Translations under genes and position numbers: made by a program
Assembly: GCA_900550445.1 (NCBI GenBank)
Contig: URSF01000024.1
Location: forward strand, 1-43,005
Length of the DNA stretch: 43,005 nt
Direction of reading: 5' to 3'
Source of the DNA: an uncultured Rhodospirillaceae bacterium
Lineage (GTDB): Bacteria > Pseudomonadota > Alphaproteobacteria > CAAGCB01 > CAG-977
The notes under the pieces: generated by a model
What the model saw: the letters and a program-made list of their open reading frames with translations, nothing else
What the model was told of the DNA's origin: nothing
Databases searched by the model: none
Shown here: piece after piece, positions 8,578 to 16,432 of the stretch
How positions within the stretch are numbered: position 1 is the stretch's first letter
Layout: every line of letters begins with the position of its first letter

Positions 8578-8644
8578 AAAAACAAAAACCGCGCAAGGCT
8601 TTTGTTTTTTCATAAACTTTTTAAAAAATAACAAATTTGCGCGG
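8578..8644 (-). terminator. Terminator after the 772-residue tether gene
   Basis: CCGCGCAA (8589-8596) and TTGCGCGG (8637-8644) form an 8-bp GC-rich stem with a 40-base loop. On the minus strand it is followed by a run reading TTTTTGTTTTT. The loop also contains AAAACAAAAGCC, which can pair with the run. It separates the 772-residue gene from the pil operon, so they are probably separate transcripts. Confidence 0.55.
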
Positions 8645-8667
8645 ATTTTTCAATCAGGGATAAAACG

Positions 8668-10986
8668 TTACCATTTCTTGTAATACAGGCGTTCCTGTAT
8701 GCCGCCGTTTTCGGAAGTATATTCCGTATACCCTTCTTCGGGCAGAACAATCATTCTTAATACGATTGTGTGCGGCGTGCGGTCCGTTATGACGGGAATA
8801 ATCTGTACGTCTTCCATGCCGACACCGGTTAATGTGCTGCGAATCAAGGCAAAACGTTTTTCCTGCAGATCGGGATCAATGTTGCTCATGCGGACTTCAA
8901 CGGCATTTTGAATGTCTTTTTTGGCTCTTTGACCAAAGGCTTTGATCCATTTGACCGATTGCGCCGACATTTCGGAACTGTCGGGTTTGAACGTCAGACG
9001 CAGTTCCGTCGGAACAATCTGTCTTTCAGGCTGTTTTGTTTGCTGCTGTTCCGCGGATTGAGAGGACTTTTTAGCGTTCGTTTCTGACTTTGCGCCGTTC
9101 GTCGCACTTTTACCCTTTTCTTTTTCCTGCTGCGCAGCGGGAGCCGTCCCGGAACCGACGCTGGGCAAAGGAGTACTTGTGTCCGATTTACCAAAGAAAG
9201 AAAACAGTTTATTAACCAGACCGCTTTCCTCTTCATTTTGTTTTGTTTTTTCCGTATTCGCCTGTGCGGCCGGCAGCAGAGCTTCGGACAATCCGTCCGG
9301 ATTGACCTTGGGCGGCAAACCTGCCGGAATTACGGGAGCCGCCGCCGGTACTGCCGTTGCCGATCCGCCGGCGGGAACAGGCATCGGAGTGCCTAACGGC
9401 AGCAAAAGGGGGTTGGTTTTTGCTTCCGGTTTTTGTTCTTCTCCGACAATGCGGACGGGAAGAGAGTTAATAATGTTGCTTTCAGTATTTTGGGGCGTTT
9501 CCTCAGCCGTATTACCGGACGGCGCGGGTTGTTCGTCAGCGACTCTGAACGCTTTTGCCCTGCCTGTCGCGGCCGTTTGCGCATCTGCCGCCGCCGACCA
9601 TACGGAAGGCGTGTCAGACTGCGACATGCTGGTCCATACGGCCGCTTCCTGCCGGTCAAGCCAGTTTAAGGATTTTTGAGGCTGATTCGAAACGACTGCG
9701 GATACTTTTCCGTTTTTATATATGACGGTCGGTCTTTCCTGCTTCGGTTCGGCGGCGGCCGCGACGATGTTTTCAGCCGGTTTTTCCATCGCTTCCGGTG
9801 TTTCTTCTTCTTTGGTTGCTAATGTGTTTTTAGGTTTGCCCCGCGCTTTGGCAATTTTCCATAAACTGGGGGAATCGCCGGCTAAAAAGGCGGTTGCGGT
9901 TTGCTTTATGCCTGCCGTTTGCTGCGGAGATTCCGCCGTTCCTGCAAAAGGCACGTCCTGAACCACGGCCGTTTGAACGGTTTCTTCCGCTGTTTTCGTT
10001 TTGCCGGCCGCAGCCGTTAAGTCTTGCGGTTTTGCTAAAGAATCCGGTGTGTCCCGAGTATCGGCAGCCGTTGAAACTGCGGCTGCGCTGATGCTTGTTT
10101 GTCCGTCTGCGGTATCTGTCGCCGTTTGTGTGTTTAAAGACGCCGTCTGGCGGGCGTTGTTCATTTCCAGAAGAGCCGCGTTTTTCCGCTTGATTTCTTC
10201 TTTTTCTTTTAATTCCGACAGTTGGCGGCGCAGCTGGGCAATGTCAACCCAACGTGTTTCCGGAGCCGTTTTTTTCTTTGCGGCTTGTTTTTTTTCCGGC
10301 GTTTTTGGCTTTGCTGCGGCTGTTACGGAAACGTCTTTTAATTTAAAGGCCTCTTTTTCTTTCTCTGCCGGTTTTAAATCGTTTTCCTGCAGCAAAAATT
10401 CGGAAGCGATGACGGCTTCATCCGATTCGGTTAACAGCGTCAAGCCGGAATTCATCAGATTGTCTAATGAAACTCCTTCCTGTTTTTTATCTTCGGTTTT
10501 TATTGCTTTTTCCGGTATCGTGACAGCCGGAGCAACGGCGGCGGTCCGGATAACGGGGGGCCGCTTAACCGTTTTCGCTATGGGAGGTAAAGCCGCCGGT
10601 TTTTGTTGCGCTTTTGCCAAAACGGGCTGCGGCGCCGTTAAATCGCGCTTTTGCGGCGTTATTTCCCTCGGGCCGGCGGCCGGCGCATCATTAACGAAGA
10701 AAGGTGCCGGAGCGGCTTTGTCCTGATTCCTTAATACAATATAGGCGGACTTTTCTTTTCTGGCGCCGGAATAAGGCTGAACATCAACATACGTTTTAAC
10801 CAGCGTGTCACGGTCAATTGCACTGCGGTGGTTTTTTAAAACGTAAAATGAAAACCTGCAGAATCCAAGAATCAACAGAAAACTGAAAATCAGAAAAGCG
10901 ACTGTTCCCGCGGATATCGGATATTTTTTTTCCGATCCGGCGCTTTGTTCTTCCCGATTATTTAAATTTTCTTGAGAAACGGTCAT
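8668..10986 (-). CDS. Single-pass membrane protein with long disordered linker and possible OmpA-like C-terminus
   Basis: A 772-residue protein. A short cytoplasmic N-terminus is followed by one membrane helix (about 25-50, GTVAFLIFSFLLILGF). About 600 residues of low-complexity Ala/Pro/Thr/Lys/Gln sequence follow, with a short coiled coil (about 250-285, LRRQLSELKEKEEIKRKNAA). The last 120 residues look folded: ELRLTFKPDSSEMSAQSVKW and DLQEKRFALIRSTLTGVG recall the beta-alpha and alpha elements of OmpA-like peptidoglycan-binding domains, though the canonical binding residues are not clear. The layout suggests an inner-membrane protein reaching through the periplasm to the wall. It lies between the pil operon and the virB2 gene. 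No family name is offered. Confidence 0.6.
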   Translation of the reverse strand: MTVSQENLNNREEQSAGSEKKYPISAGTVAFLIFSFLLILGFCRFSFYVLKNHRSAIDRDTLVKTYVDVQPYSGARKEKSAYIVLRNQDKAAPAPFFVNDAPAAGPREITPQKRDLTAPQPVLAKAQQKPAALPPIAKTVKRPPVIRTAAVAPAVTIPEKAIKTEDKKQEGVSLDNLMNSGLTLLTESDEAVIASEFLLQENDLKPAEKEKEAFKLKDVSVTAAAKPKTPEKKQAAKKKTAPETRWVDIAQLRRQLSELKEKEEIKRKNAALLEMNNARQTASLNTQTATDTADGQTSISAAAVSTAADTRDTPDSLAKPQDLTAAAGKTKTAEETVQTAVVQDVPFAGTAESPQQTAGIKQTATAFLAGDSPSLWKIAKARGKPKNTLATKEEETPEAMEKPAENIVAAAAEPKQERPTVIYKNGKVSAVVSNQPQKSLNWLDRQEAAVWTSMSQSDTPSVWSAAADAQTAATGRAKAFRVADEQPAPSGNTAEETPQNTESNIINSLPVRIVGEEQKPEAKTNPLLLPLGTPMPVPAGGSATAVPAAAPVIPAGLPPKVNPDGLSEALLPAAQANTEKTKQNEEESGLVNKLFSFFGKSDTSTPLPSVGSGTAPAAQQEKEKGKSATNGAKSETNAKKSSQSAEQQQTKQPERQIVPTELRLTFKPDSSEMSAQSVKWIKAFGQRAKKDIQNAVEVRMSNIDPDLQEKRFALIRSTLTGVGMEDVQIIPVITDRTPHTIVLRMIVLPEEGYTEYTSENGGIQERLYYKKW

Positions 10987-11293
10987 TTCTTTTTACTTTA
11001 TTGATGCCAACAGAATAAGGATATTTTTTCAAAGTTTATCTGGAAAGTTATTAACTATCGGTAAATTTTTACTGATTTTTCAGCATATTAATATAAAGGG
11101 CAAAAACCGCCGTTTAAAAATATTTCAAATTCGTGACAATTTTTTGACCCAAGTGTAATTTTGCTGAAATTATAATAAAAATCAAATGCTTACTTGACTT
11201 TTAGCGGGTGATTTTTTAGTGTGGACATTGCCGGCCGTTTTTCATATTCTGAGGGTATGAAGAACATTTAACCTTAAAACAAGGAGAACTGAA
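10987..11293. promoter_or_regulatory. Divergent promoter region (tether gene / virB2-like gene)
   Basis: A 307-base AT-rich stretch between divergent genes, with no ORF of note. On the plus strand two weak candidates exist. One is TTGACT (11194-11199) with a 17-base spacer to TAGTGT (11217-11222). The other is a perfect TATAAT (11171-11176), whose nearest TTGACC (11144-11149) is 21 bases away, too far to be standard. No clear minus-strand promoter was found. It must hold promoters for both directions. Confidence 0.4.
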
Positions 11294-11605
11294 ATGAAAC
11301 TTTTATATTTAGCATTGGCTATGTTAGTTGCCATTTGTCCGGAAGCTCGCGCTGCTGGCGGTGATGCTTTCGGTACAGTTACCAGCAAGGGCATTGAACT
11401 GTTTAATAACGTTAAAACGGTTGTTTTCGTTATGGGTGGTTTTGGTCTGGTCGGTATGGCCGTCGGTGCGGTTTTCGGCAAGGTAAACTGGAAATGGTGC
11501 GCTGCTTTGGCTTTCGGTCTGTTCATTCTGGCGATTGCCGCTAAAGTTGTTGCTTACTTCACCGGTACGAGTGACGCTGGCTTTAACGATAGCAACTTCG
11601 GTTAA
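11294..11605 (+). CDS. virB2: VirB2/TrbC-like type IV secretion pilin
   Basis: A 103-residue exported small membrane protein. The signal peptide ends at EARA-AGG. The mature part has two hydrophobic helices (VVFVMGGFGLVGMAVGAVFG and CAALAFGLFILAIAAKVVAY) separated by a short polar loop with a Lys/Trp pair, the standard VirB2/TrbC pilin layout. AAGGAG precedes the ATG by 8 bases. It is followed by a strong terminator and then virB3- and virB4-like genes, as expected for a pilin made in excess over the rest of the apparatus. It is not a type IV prepilin: there is no Gly-Phe-type cleavage site. Confidence 0.85.
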   Translation: MKLLYLALAMLVAICPEARAAGGDAFGTVTSKGIELFNNVKTVVFVMGGFGLVGMAVGAVFGKVNWKWCAALAFGLFILAIAAKVVAYFTGTSDAGFNDSNFG

Positions 11606-11625
11606 GCGTTATAATACAAGAAAAG

Positions 11626-11657
11626 AAATTGCCGCAGGAAACTGCGGCAATTTTTTT
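11626..11657 (+). terminator. Strong terminator after the virB2-like pilin gene
   Basis: A perfect 12-bp stem AAATTGCCGCAG / CTGCGGCAATTT with a GAAA tetraloop, followed by a T run. It lies 20 bases after the pilin stop and 100 bases before virB3. It should limit read-through so that pilin mRNA exceeds virB3-virB4 mRNA. Confidence 0.9.
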
Positions 11658-11758
11658 ATTGAGAAACTCTTTATTTTTGTGTTTTCAATACGTATAATCA
11701 TATAGAAAGGTTTTGTTTATTTTTTTTTGTTAGATTGCAACAGAAAAAGGAAAGAATA

Positions 11759-12049
11759 ATGCGGGAACCGATTTTAAAAGCAGTTGCTATGCCGCCCAGA
11801 ATCTTTTGGGCGCCGTTTTTGCCGGCATTAGTGAATCTGATGATTCAGTTTCCTTTTATGTTTATAGGAATGGGCTTATATGATATGAATCCTTTGGTTT
11901 CTGTCGTTCCGATTATTATTGCTCATGTAATTCTGATTATTTATGGTTCCCGTGAACCGCATTTATCTGCGATGGTGCGGGCATTCGGGCCGATGGCCGG
12001 CGGTTCTAAGAATATTTATAAGAGTAAAGGAACTAAACTTGCCCCCTGA
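11759..12049 (+). CDS. virB3: VirB3-like type IV secretion inner-membrane protein
   Basis: A 96-residue protein with the VirB3 layout. A short N-terminus (REPILKAVAMPPRIFWAP) leads into two close membrane helices (LPALVNLMIQFPFMFIGMGL and VSVVPIIIAHVILIIYG), then a short cytoplasmic tail beginning SREPHLSAMV. The ATG at 11759 has AAGGA just upstream; an in-frame TTG 24 bases earlier would place that RBS inside the gene and is rejected. It overlaps the VirB4-like gene by 11 bases. VirB3 anchors VirB4 to the inner membrane. Confidence 0.85.
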   Translation: MREPILKAVAMPPRIFWAPFLPALVNLMIQFPFMFIGMGLYDMNPLVSVVPIIIAHVILIIYGSREPHLSAMVRAFGPMAGGSKNIYKSKGTKLAP

Positions 12050-14462
12050 AAGTATTTTTTCCATTTTTATTCAAAGCCTGGGAACCGGTGAAGTTCTGGT
12101 CAGTATTCTGGGGATAATTTCCGCTGCCGCATTTGCGGGGCTGCTGGCGACAAAACTGGGGGAATTGCTGCTGCCCAAACCGCGGGAAACGCAAGTCAGT
12201 GATTTTTTGCCGTTTGAACGGTTGAAAGAAGACGGGACGACAATAGAATGTCATGACGGTTCTTTAGTCCGCGTTTTCGCCGTTAAAGGGGCTGACGTCG
12301 CCATGATTCAGCCGGAATTGCGCATGAATATGTTGGAAGCGCGCAAAAGCTTTATTGATGCGATGGGCGATTTAAATGTCACCGTACGCGTTTTGACTAT
12401 TCGGGAAATGATTCCTCTGGGAGAGGAAGTTCGCCATGAAAATCCTATTTTAGCCGCAATTGCTGATCAATGGACAGAAAATCTCAGCCGTGTTTTCCGG
12501 AATAAACATTATATTGTTTTGTCGGTTAAAGAACGTAAAAATCATGATCGTGATTTAGCGCAGGCGGCACAGGCTTTAACGTCAATTTTGGATATGTATG
12601 AACCGACGCAGCTGTTTGAAACAAAGGGAAGCGATCTGGATCAAAGCCCGTTTACTTTTTTTGCCCGCTTATGCAGTCCCGTAACGATGCCGCATCCCCG
12701 AATCGGTTCAATGGAAGGGGCAGAACTGAAATCCATGTTGACGGCGGATTATATTCACTTTACCGGCGACGAAGGGCTGATCCGGTTTTTTAAGGGAGAT
12801 TACGAACTGTTCGGTATCGTGATGGGTATCCGCAGTTCCGGCGATTATATGGACGAACAGATGGTTTCGGATCTGTTGTCTATTAATGTTGAAGTGACGA
12901 TGCTGCATACGGTAACGCCTATTCCGAAAATTCAGGCGTTGGCTCTTTTGATGCAGCAAAAGCGTATGACCAGAGTCACCAGCTTTTCCGGTTCAACGAT
13001 TGATCAGTATGACGAAGCCATTGAATTGATTGATTCGGCGGATAGCGATACTCAGACATTATGCCATTATTCTATGACATTGTTTATTTTTGGCATGTCA
13101 AAAGATGAAATCGAATTCGGACAAATGGAAGTTGAACGTATCTGCCGTTTATATGGCGTTACGCCGGTTCGTGAAGGCTGGATTGCGCAGGCATCTTTCT
13201 TTGCTCAATTCCCAACATACGATATTTACCCCAGAACATATTCTTACTTGTCCCGCGCTGTTGCAACGGCAATTAATCTGGAAAAAGCACCGGAAGGCAA
13301 TGCCAGCAGCGACTGGGGCCCCGGGCCGATTACTATTTTCAGAACGATCAGCGGGACGGCGTATCGCTGGCAATTCCATGTGACGGCTGCCGCGAACGCT
13401 GTGGCACACTGTATTTTGCTGGGGTCAACCGGTCAAGGTAAAACGACGTTGCTGGCTTTTTTGGCCGGACAGGCCATGCGTCACCGCGATCTGCGCGTTT
13501 ACTTCTTTGACCGCCATAGAGGTGTGGAAGTTTTCTGCCGTGCGATTCAGGGGGCTTATGTTAATTTTGACGGTGATAAAGATTCAACGTCGATGAATCC
13601 TTTTTCCTGCCGCGATACGCCTGAAAACAGAGCATTTTTGCGCCGTTGGCTAAAAGCGATTACAATGGTTGACGATGCGGTTTCGGAAAAAGAAATCGCC
13701 CGCGCGGTTACGACGGCTTTTGATTACCTGCGTCCGGAAGAAAGAACGTTGAAAAATCTGCATAAAAGCTGTTTTTCGCCGACAGGGGCGATGCGTCGCG
13801 AATTATTCCGTTGGGTCAATGATCAGCAGTACGGGTTGATCTTTAATTCTCCGAATGATACTTTGGATATGACGGCGCGCTTTATTGCGTTTGACTTTAC
13901 TCATATTTTTGAAGACGAAATTCTTGCGCCCGCGGTTATCAGTTATATTATGCAGCGTATTCACAGCGTTTCCGGCGATACGGGCGATCCCAGCCTGATT
14001 ATGATCGACGAAACCGCGCCGATGTTGAAACACCCGATGTTCCGCGATCAGTTTGTGATCGGTCTTCAGGAAGGCCGTAAGAAACGCCAAGCTTATCTGT
14101 GCGCGTTCCAACAGCCGAATATTGTAGATTCGCTGGGAATGGGCGAGGTAATCCGCGGTCAATGTCAGACGGTGATTTTTTTCCGCAATCCGCAGGGAAT
14201 GGAAGAAGATTATGAAAACTGGCGTTTGACTCCGCATGAACGCGATTTTGTATTCGGTCGTTCTTTTAAAGAGTTAAAGTATGCAATTCTGGTTGCGCGC
14301 CCCGCCGTCGGCGAGTCTGTTATTTTAGACGTGAATCTGAGCGGTCTGGGGCCGTTTTTGAAACTTTATTCTTCAGGACGCAAGCACGTATTGCTGGCAG
14401 AACAGCTGATGAAAGAATACGGTCCGGAAGGATTTGTCGAAAAATATCTGGAAGTTGCATAA
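12039..14462 (+). CDS. virB4: VirB4/TrbE-like type IV secretion ATPase
   Basis: An 807-residue ATPase of the CagE/TrbE/VirB4 family. It has a short hydrophobic N-terminus (VSILGIISAAAFAGLLATKL), an N-terminal VirB4 domain (about 45-400), Walker A GSTGQGKTT (462-470), Walker B LIMIDET (653-659) and a C-terminal block CQTVIFFRNPQGMEEDYENW. The likely start is TTG at 12039, preceded by AAAGGA at 7-8 bases and overlapping virB3 by 11 bases. The reading frame is open 32 codons further upstream, but that part only shadows virB3. VirB4 drives substrate transfer and pilin extraction. No VirD4 or VirB11 partner is nearby; the PilQ-type ATPase is the only other motor. Confidence 0.9.
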   Translation: MPPESIFSIFIQSLGTGEVLVSILGIISAAAFAGLLATKLGELLLPKPRETQVSDFLPFERLKEDGTTIECHDGSLVRVFAVKGADVAMIQPELRMNMLEARKSFIDAMGDLNVTVRVLTIREMIPLGEEVRHENPILAAIADQWTENLSRVFRNKHYIVLSVKERKNHDRDLAQAAQALTSILDMYEPTQLFETKGSDLDQSPFTFFARLCSPVTMPHPRIGSMEGAELKSMLTADYIHFTGDEGLIRFFKGDYELFGIVMGIRSSGDYMDEQMVSDLLSINVEVTMLHTVTPIPKIQALALLMQQKRMTRVTSFSGSTIDQYDEAIELIDSADSDTQTLCHYSMTLFIFGMSKDEIEFGQMEVERICRLYGVTPVREGWIAQASFFAQFPTYDIYPRTYSYLSRAVATAINLEKAPEGNASSDWGPGPITIFRTISGTAYRWQFHVTAAANAVAHCILLGSTGQGKTTLLAFLAGQAMRHRDLRVYFFDRHRGVEVFCRAIQGAYVNFDGDKDSTSMNPFSCRDTPENRAFLRRWLKAITMVDDAVSEKEIARAVTTAFDYLRPEERTLKNLHKSCFSPTGAMRRELFRWVNDQQYGLIFNSPNDTLDMTARFIAFDFTHIFEDEILAPAVISYIMQRIHSVSGDTGDPSLIMIDETAPMLKHPMFRDQFVIGLQEGRKKRQAYLCAFQQPNIVDSLGMGEVIRGQCQTVIFFRNPQGMEEDYENWRLTPHERDFVFGRSFKELKYAILVARPAVGESVILDVNLSGLGPFLKLYSSGRKHVLLAEQLMKEYGPEGFVEKYLEVA

Positions 14463-14466
14463 TAAC

Positions 14467-14500
14467 AAATCGGGCGATCGCCCGATTTTGTCTTTTTTTT
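14467..14500 (+). terminator. Terminator after the virB4-like gene
   Basis: A perfect 22-base palindrome AAATCGGGCGA/TCGCCCGATTT starts 5 bases after the virB4 stop and is followed by TTGTC and eight T. It separates virB2-virB4 from the exported-protein genes downstream. Confidence 0.85.
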
Positions 14501-14530
14501 GTCATAATTGCCTTAATAAAAACCATTGTT

Positions 14531-14559
14531 TTGCCACAATTCTATGGTTAAACTATAGT
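14531..14559 (+). promoter_or_regulatory. Sigma-70-type promoter of the exported-protein operon
   Basis: TTGCCA (14531-14536), a 17-base spacer, then TATAGT (14554-14559). Expected start near 14566, giving a leader of about 42 bases ending in AAAGGAGG before the ATG at 14608. Together with the upstream terminator it makes the five exported proteins an independent transcription unit. Confidence 0.7.
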
Positions 14560-14607
14560 TAGTAAATAAAGCTGCGCGCAAAGCTGTAAATATAAAAGGA
14601 GGCTTCT

Positions 14608-15270
14608 ATGACCTATTCAAAGAAAACAGCGATTTTTGGTTTGATTGCGGTTTCTTTTCTGTTCCGTAGTGAAACGGCCGGTGCTATCCCCATTCCGACA
14701 ATCGGAGGAGAATTGGCAACGCAGATCGATCAGTTGACGAAACATATTGATGAACTGAAGAAAGTAAAAGATCAGATTACCAACGGTATTGAACAAGCAA
14801 AGTCCATGGGTGACAAATTAAGTATGGACGCATTGAAAAGTTTTGCTTCCGGCCAGTTGAAGTCAGCTTTAAGCGGCGGCATAAAAGCGGTGGAAATCCC
14901 GCAGGAAATGAGCGCTGCCGGCTTTTCCGATGAAGTAATGAAAGATCCGGAAAAAGTAATGAATGCCCTTGAGCAGGTTAAAGGTAAAGTCGGAATCGAA
15001 GCAAGGCAGGCATGTTGGGATGCGCGCGAAAGCATGAAAAAGAAATTGTCCATGTCGGGATTGGCAAATTCTTTCGCGTTACAGCAAAGCCTGGCCAGCG
15101 GAGAAGATATGAAAAAAGCGCAGGAAGCTTCAAGCGCTTCTGATGATCAGATGCAACTGATGGGGGCAAATACCGCAACGCTGAAGGTTTTGTACCAACA
15201 AGCTGCTTCATCAGTCATGATGCAGGCAAATTCTTTAGCTTCATCAACCATTGCCAGCATGTGCGACTGA
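14608..15270 (+). CDS. Exported helical protein, VirB5/TrbJ-like (paralogue 1)
   Basis: A 220-residue protein with a signal peptide (FGLIAVSFLF...ETAGA), then IPTIGGELATQIDQLTKHID, a helical start like that of VirB5/TrbJ proteins. The rest is largely alpha-helical and polar. The C-terminal part (ATLKVLYQQAASSVMMQANS) resembles the end of VirB5-type proteins. Two cysteines (in QACWD and at SMCD near the end) could form a disulphide. VirB5/TrbJ proteins are minor pilins or pilus-tip components. The call rests on composition, topology and position just after virB2-virB4. Confidence 0.5.
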   Translation: MTYSKKTAIFGLIAVSFLFRSETAGAIPIPTIGGELATQIDQLTKHIDELKKVKDQITNGIEQAKSMGDKLSMDALKSFASGQLKSALSGGIKAVEIPQEMSAAGFSDEVMKDPEKVMNALEQVKGKVGIEARQACWDARESMKKKLSMSGLANSFALQQSLASGEDMKKAQEASSASDDQMQLMGANTATLKVLYQQAASSVMMQANSLASSTIASMCD

Positions 15271-15302
15271 CGCAGAACCTCTAATTAAGATGGAGAAAAA
15301 AA

Positions 15303-16418
15303 ATGTTACGTAAATACGCTCTTATTGCTTCCGTCTTAGCTGCGTTGGGAACACCGTCGGCTGCCAAAGCCCAGACGACAATGGACGTCGCCATGAAAAT
15401 TCAGGCTATTTTGGATCAGTTGTCGGAAATCCGTTCGGGGCTAAAACAGGTGCAGTCCAGTATGAACATTGAAACCATGCTGCAAAATTTGGGCGGAAAC
15501 GGCGATTGGAAAGCTATGTTGAAGAACGCGGCCGGCGGCATTTTTGATAAAAATGCGGAAAAAGGCGGAACCAAGCAGGCTTTGCTGCTGTTGCCCGAAG
15601 GGTTGGCCGAAAAAGCTGATGATGTTGACGCCGCAGCTGACTGGATGAAAGAAAACCTTTTTCTGCAAAAAGAAAATGTGTCGATGTCTGAACGAGATGA
15701 GCTGAATAAGCAAAGAATTGAATTTAAATATACGGCGTTGGCGTCCGGATACGGTAAAGCGGTGGCAACGCGTAAACAACTGGATAAAGATCTCGCTTCC
15801 ATTGAAAAGCTGCGGCAAGATGCGGAAAGTAAGGAATCGGAAACGGATTTACAAAATGAAATCAATAAGATTGCTTTACTGAAATTGGAACAAGCCAATT
15901 ACCAACAGCTGTTGATGGCGACGAGATCACATGTGGAAGGCGCTTCCGATCTTTTAAATGTTTCCCAAAAATCAAATGCCATTTCTGATGGTGAAAGCCA
16001 AGAAGAAGCCGGCAAAGGGGAAGGAACTGAAAAGGAAAAAAGTAAGCTGGAACAGACTATCGATAATGTAAAAGACAAAGTTGACGCCGCGAAAGATAAA
16101 GTTGAAGAACAGGTCGACAAGGTAAAAGACAAAGTTGACGCCGCGAAAGATAAAGTTGAAGAACAGGTCGACAAGGTAAAAGACAAGGTTGACGCTGCGA
16201 AAGACAAAGTTGAAGAACAGGTCGATAAGGTAAAAGACAAGGTTGACGCCGCGAAAGACAAAGTTGAAGAACAAGTCGATAAGGTAAAAGACAAGGTTGA
16301 CGCCGCGAAAGACAAAGTTGAAGAACAAGTCGATAAAGCAAAAGGAAAAGTAAATGATGCCGTAAAACAGGCTTCTGCAAAAATTTCCGGCGGTAAATCA
16401 AGCGAGTCAGATGGGTAG
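15303..16418 (+). CDS. Exported VirB5/TrbJ-like protein with amphipathic 18-residue repeats (paralogue 2)
   Basis: A 371-residue protein with signal peptide ASVLAALGTPSAAKA and a VirB5-like first helix (MKIQAILDQLSEIRSGLKQV). A central helical block (about 115-215) runs from NLFLQKENVSMSERDELNKQ to LEQANYQQLLMA and is shared with the next two genes. The C-terminus (from about 255) holds five copies of an 18-residue unit VKDKVDAAKDKVEEQVDK, very rich in Lys, Asp and Glu. The repeats look like LEA- or apolipoprotein-type amphipathic helix, an unusual addition to this family. GGAG precedes the ATG. The function is unknown; it may be a surface or periplasmic pilus-associated factor. Confidence 0.55.
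   Translation: MLRKYALIASVLAALGTPSAAKAQTTMDVAMKIQAILDQLSEIRSGLKQVQSSMNIETMLQNLGGNGDWKAMLKNAAGGIFDKNAEKGGTKQALLLLPEGLAEKADDVDAAADWMKENLFLQKENVSMSERDELNKQRIEFKYTALASGYGKAVATRKQLDKDLASIEKLRQDAESKESETDLQNEINKIALLKLEQANYQQLLMATRSHVEGASDLLNVSQKSNAISDGESQEEAGKGEGTEKEKSKLEQTIDNVKDKVDAAKDKVEEQVDKVKDKVDAAKDKVEEQVDKVKDKVDAAKDKVEEQVDKVKDKVDAAKDKVEEQVDKVKDKVDAAKDKVEEQVDKAKGKVNDAVKQASAKISGGKSSESDG
16068..16337 (+). repeat. Five tandem 54-bp repeats
   Basis: Units start at 16068, 16122, 16176, 16230 and 16284. They differ by a few silent changes (AAA/AAG, GAT/GAC, GCC/GCT, CAG/CAA), so the protein repeat is identical while the DNA has begun to diverge. Valines at unit positions 1, 5, 12 and 16, with Ala at 8, form one hydrophobic stripe. 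Confidence 0.95.
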
Positions 16419-16432
16419 AAAGGAAGAGAACA

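Noticed and set aside
9179..10726. Plus-strand ORFs of 166 and 241 residues opposite the 772-residue tether gene
   Set aside because: Low-complexity Ala/Ser/Phe shadows of the Ala/Pro/Lys-rich linker, with no RBS or domain.
11943..12038. Longer VirB4 start
   Set aside because: The extra 32 codons lie wholly within virB3 in another frame and lack VirB4-like sequence; TTG at 12039 has AAAGGA at proper spacing.
16068..16337. CRISPR array
   Set aside because: The 54-bp units are directly adjacent with no unique spacers and encode an in-frame helical repeat.
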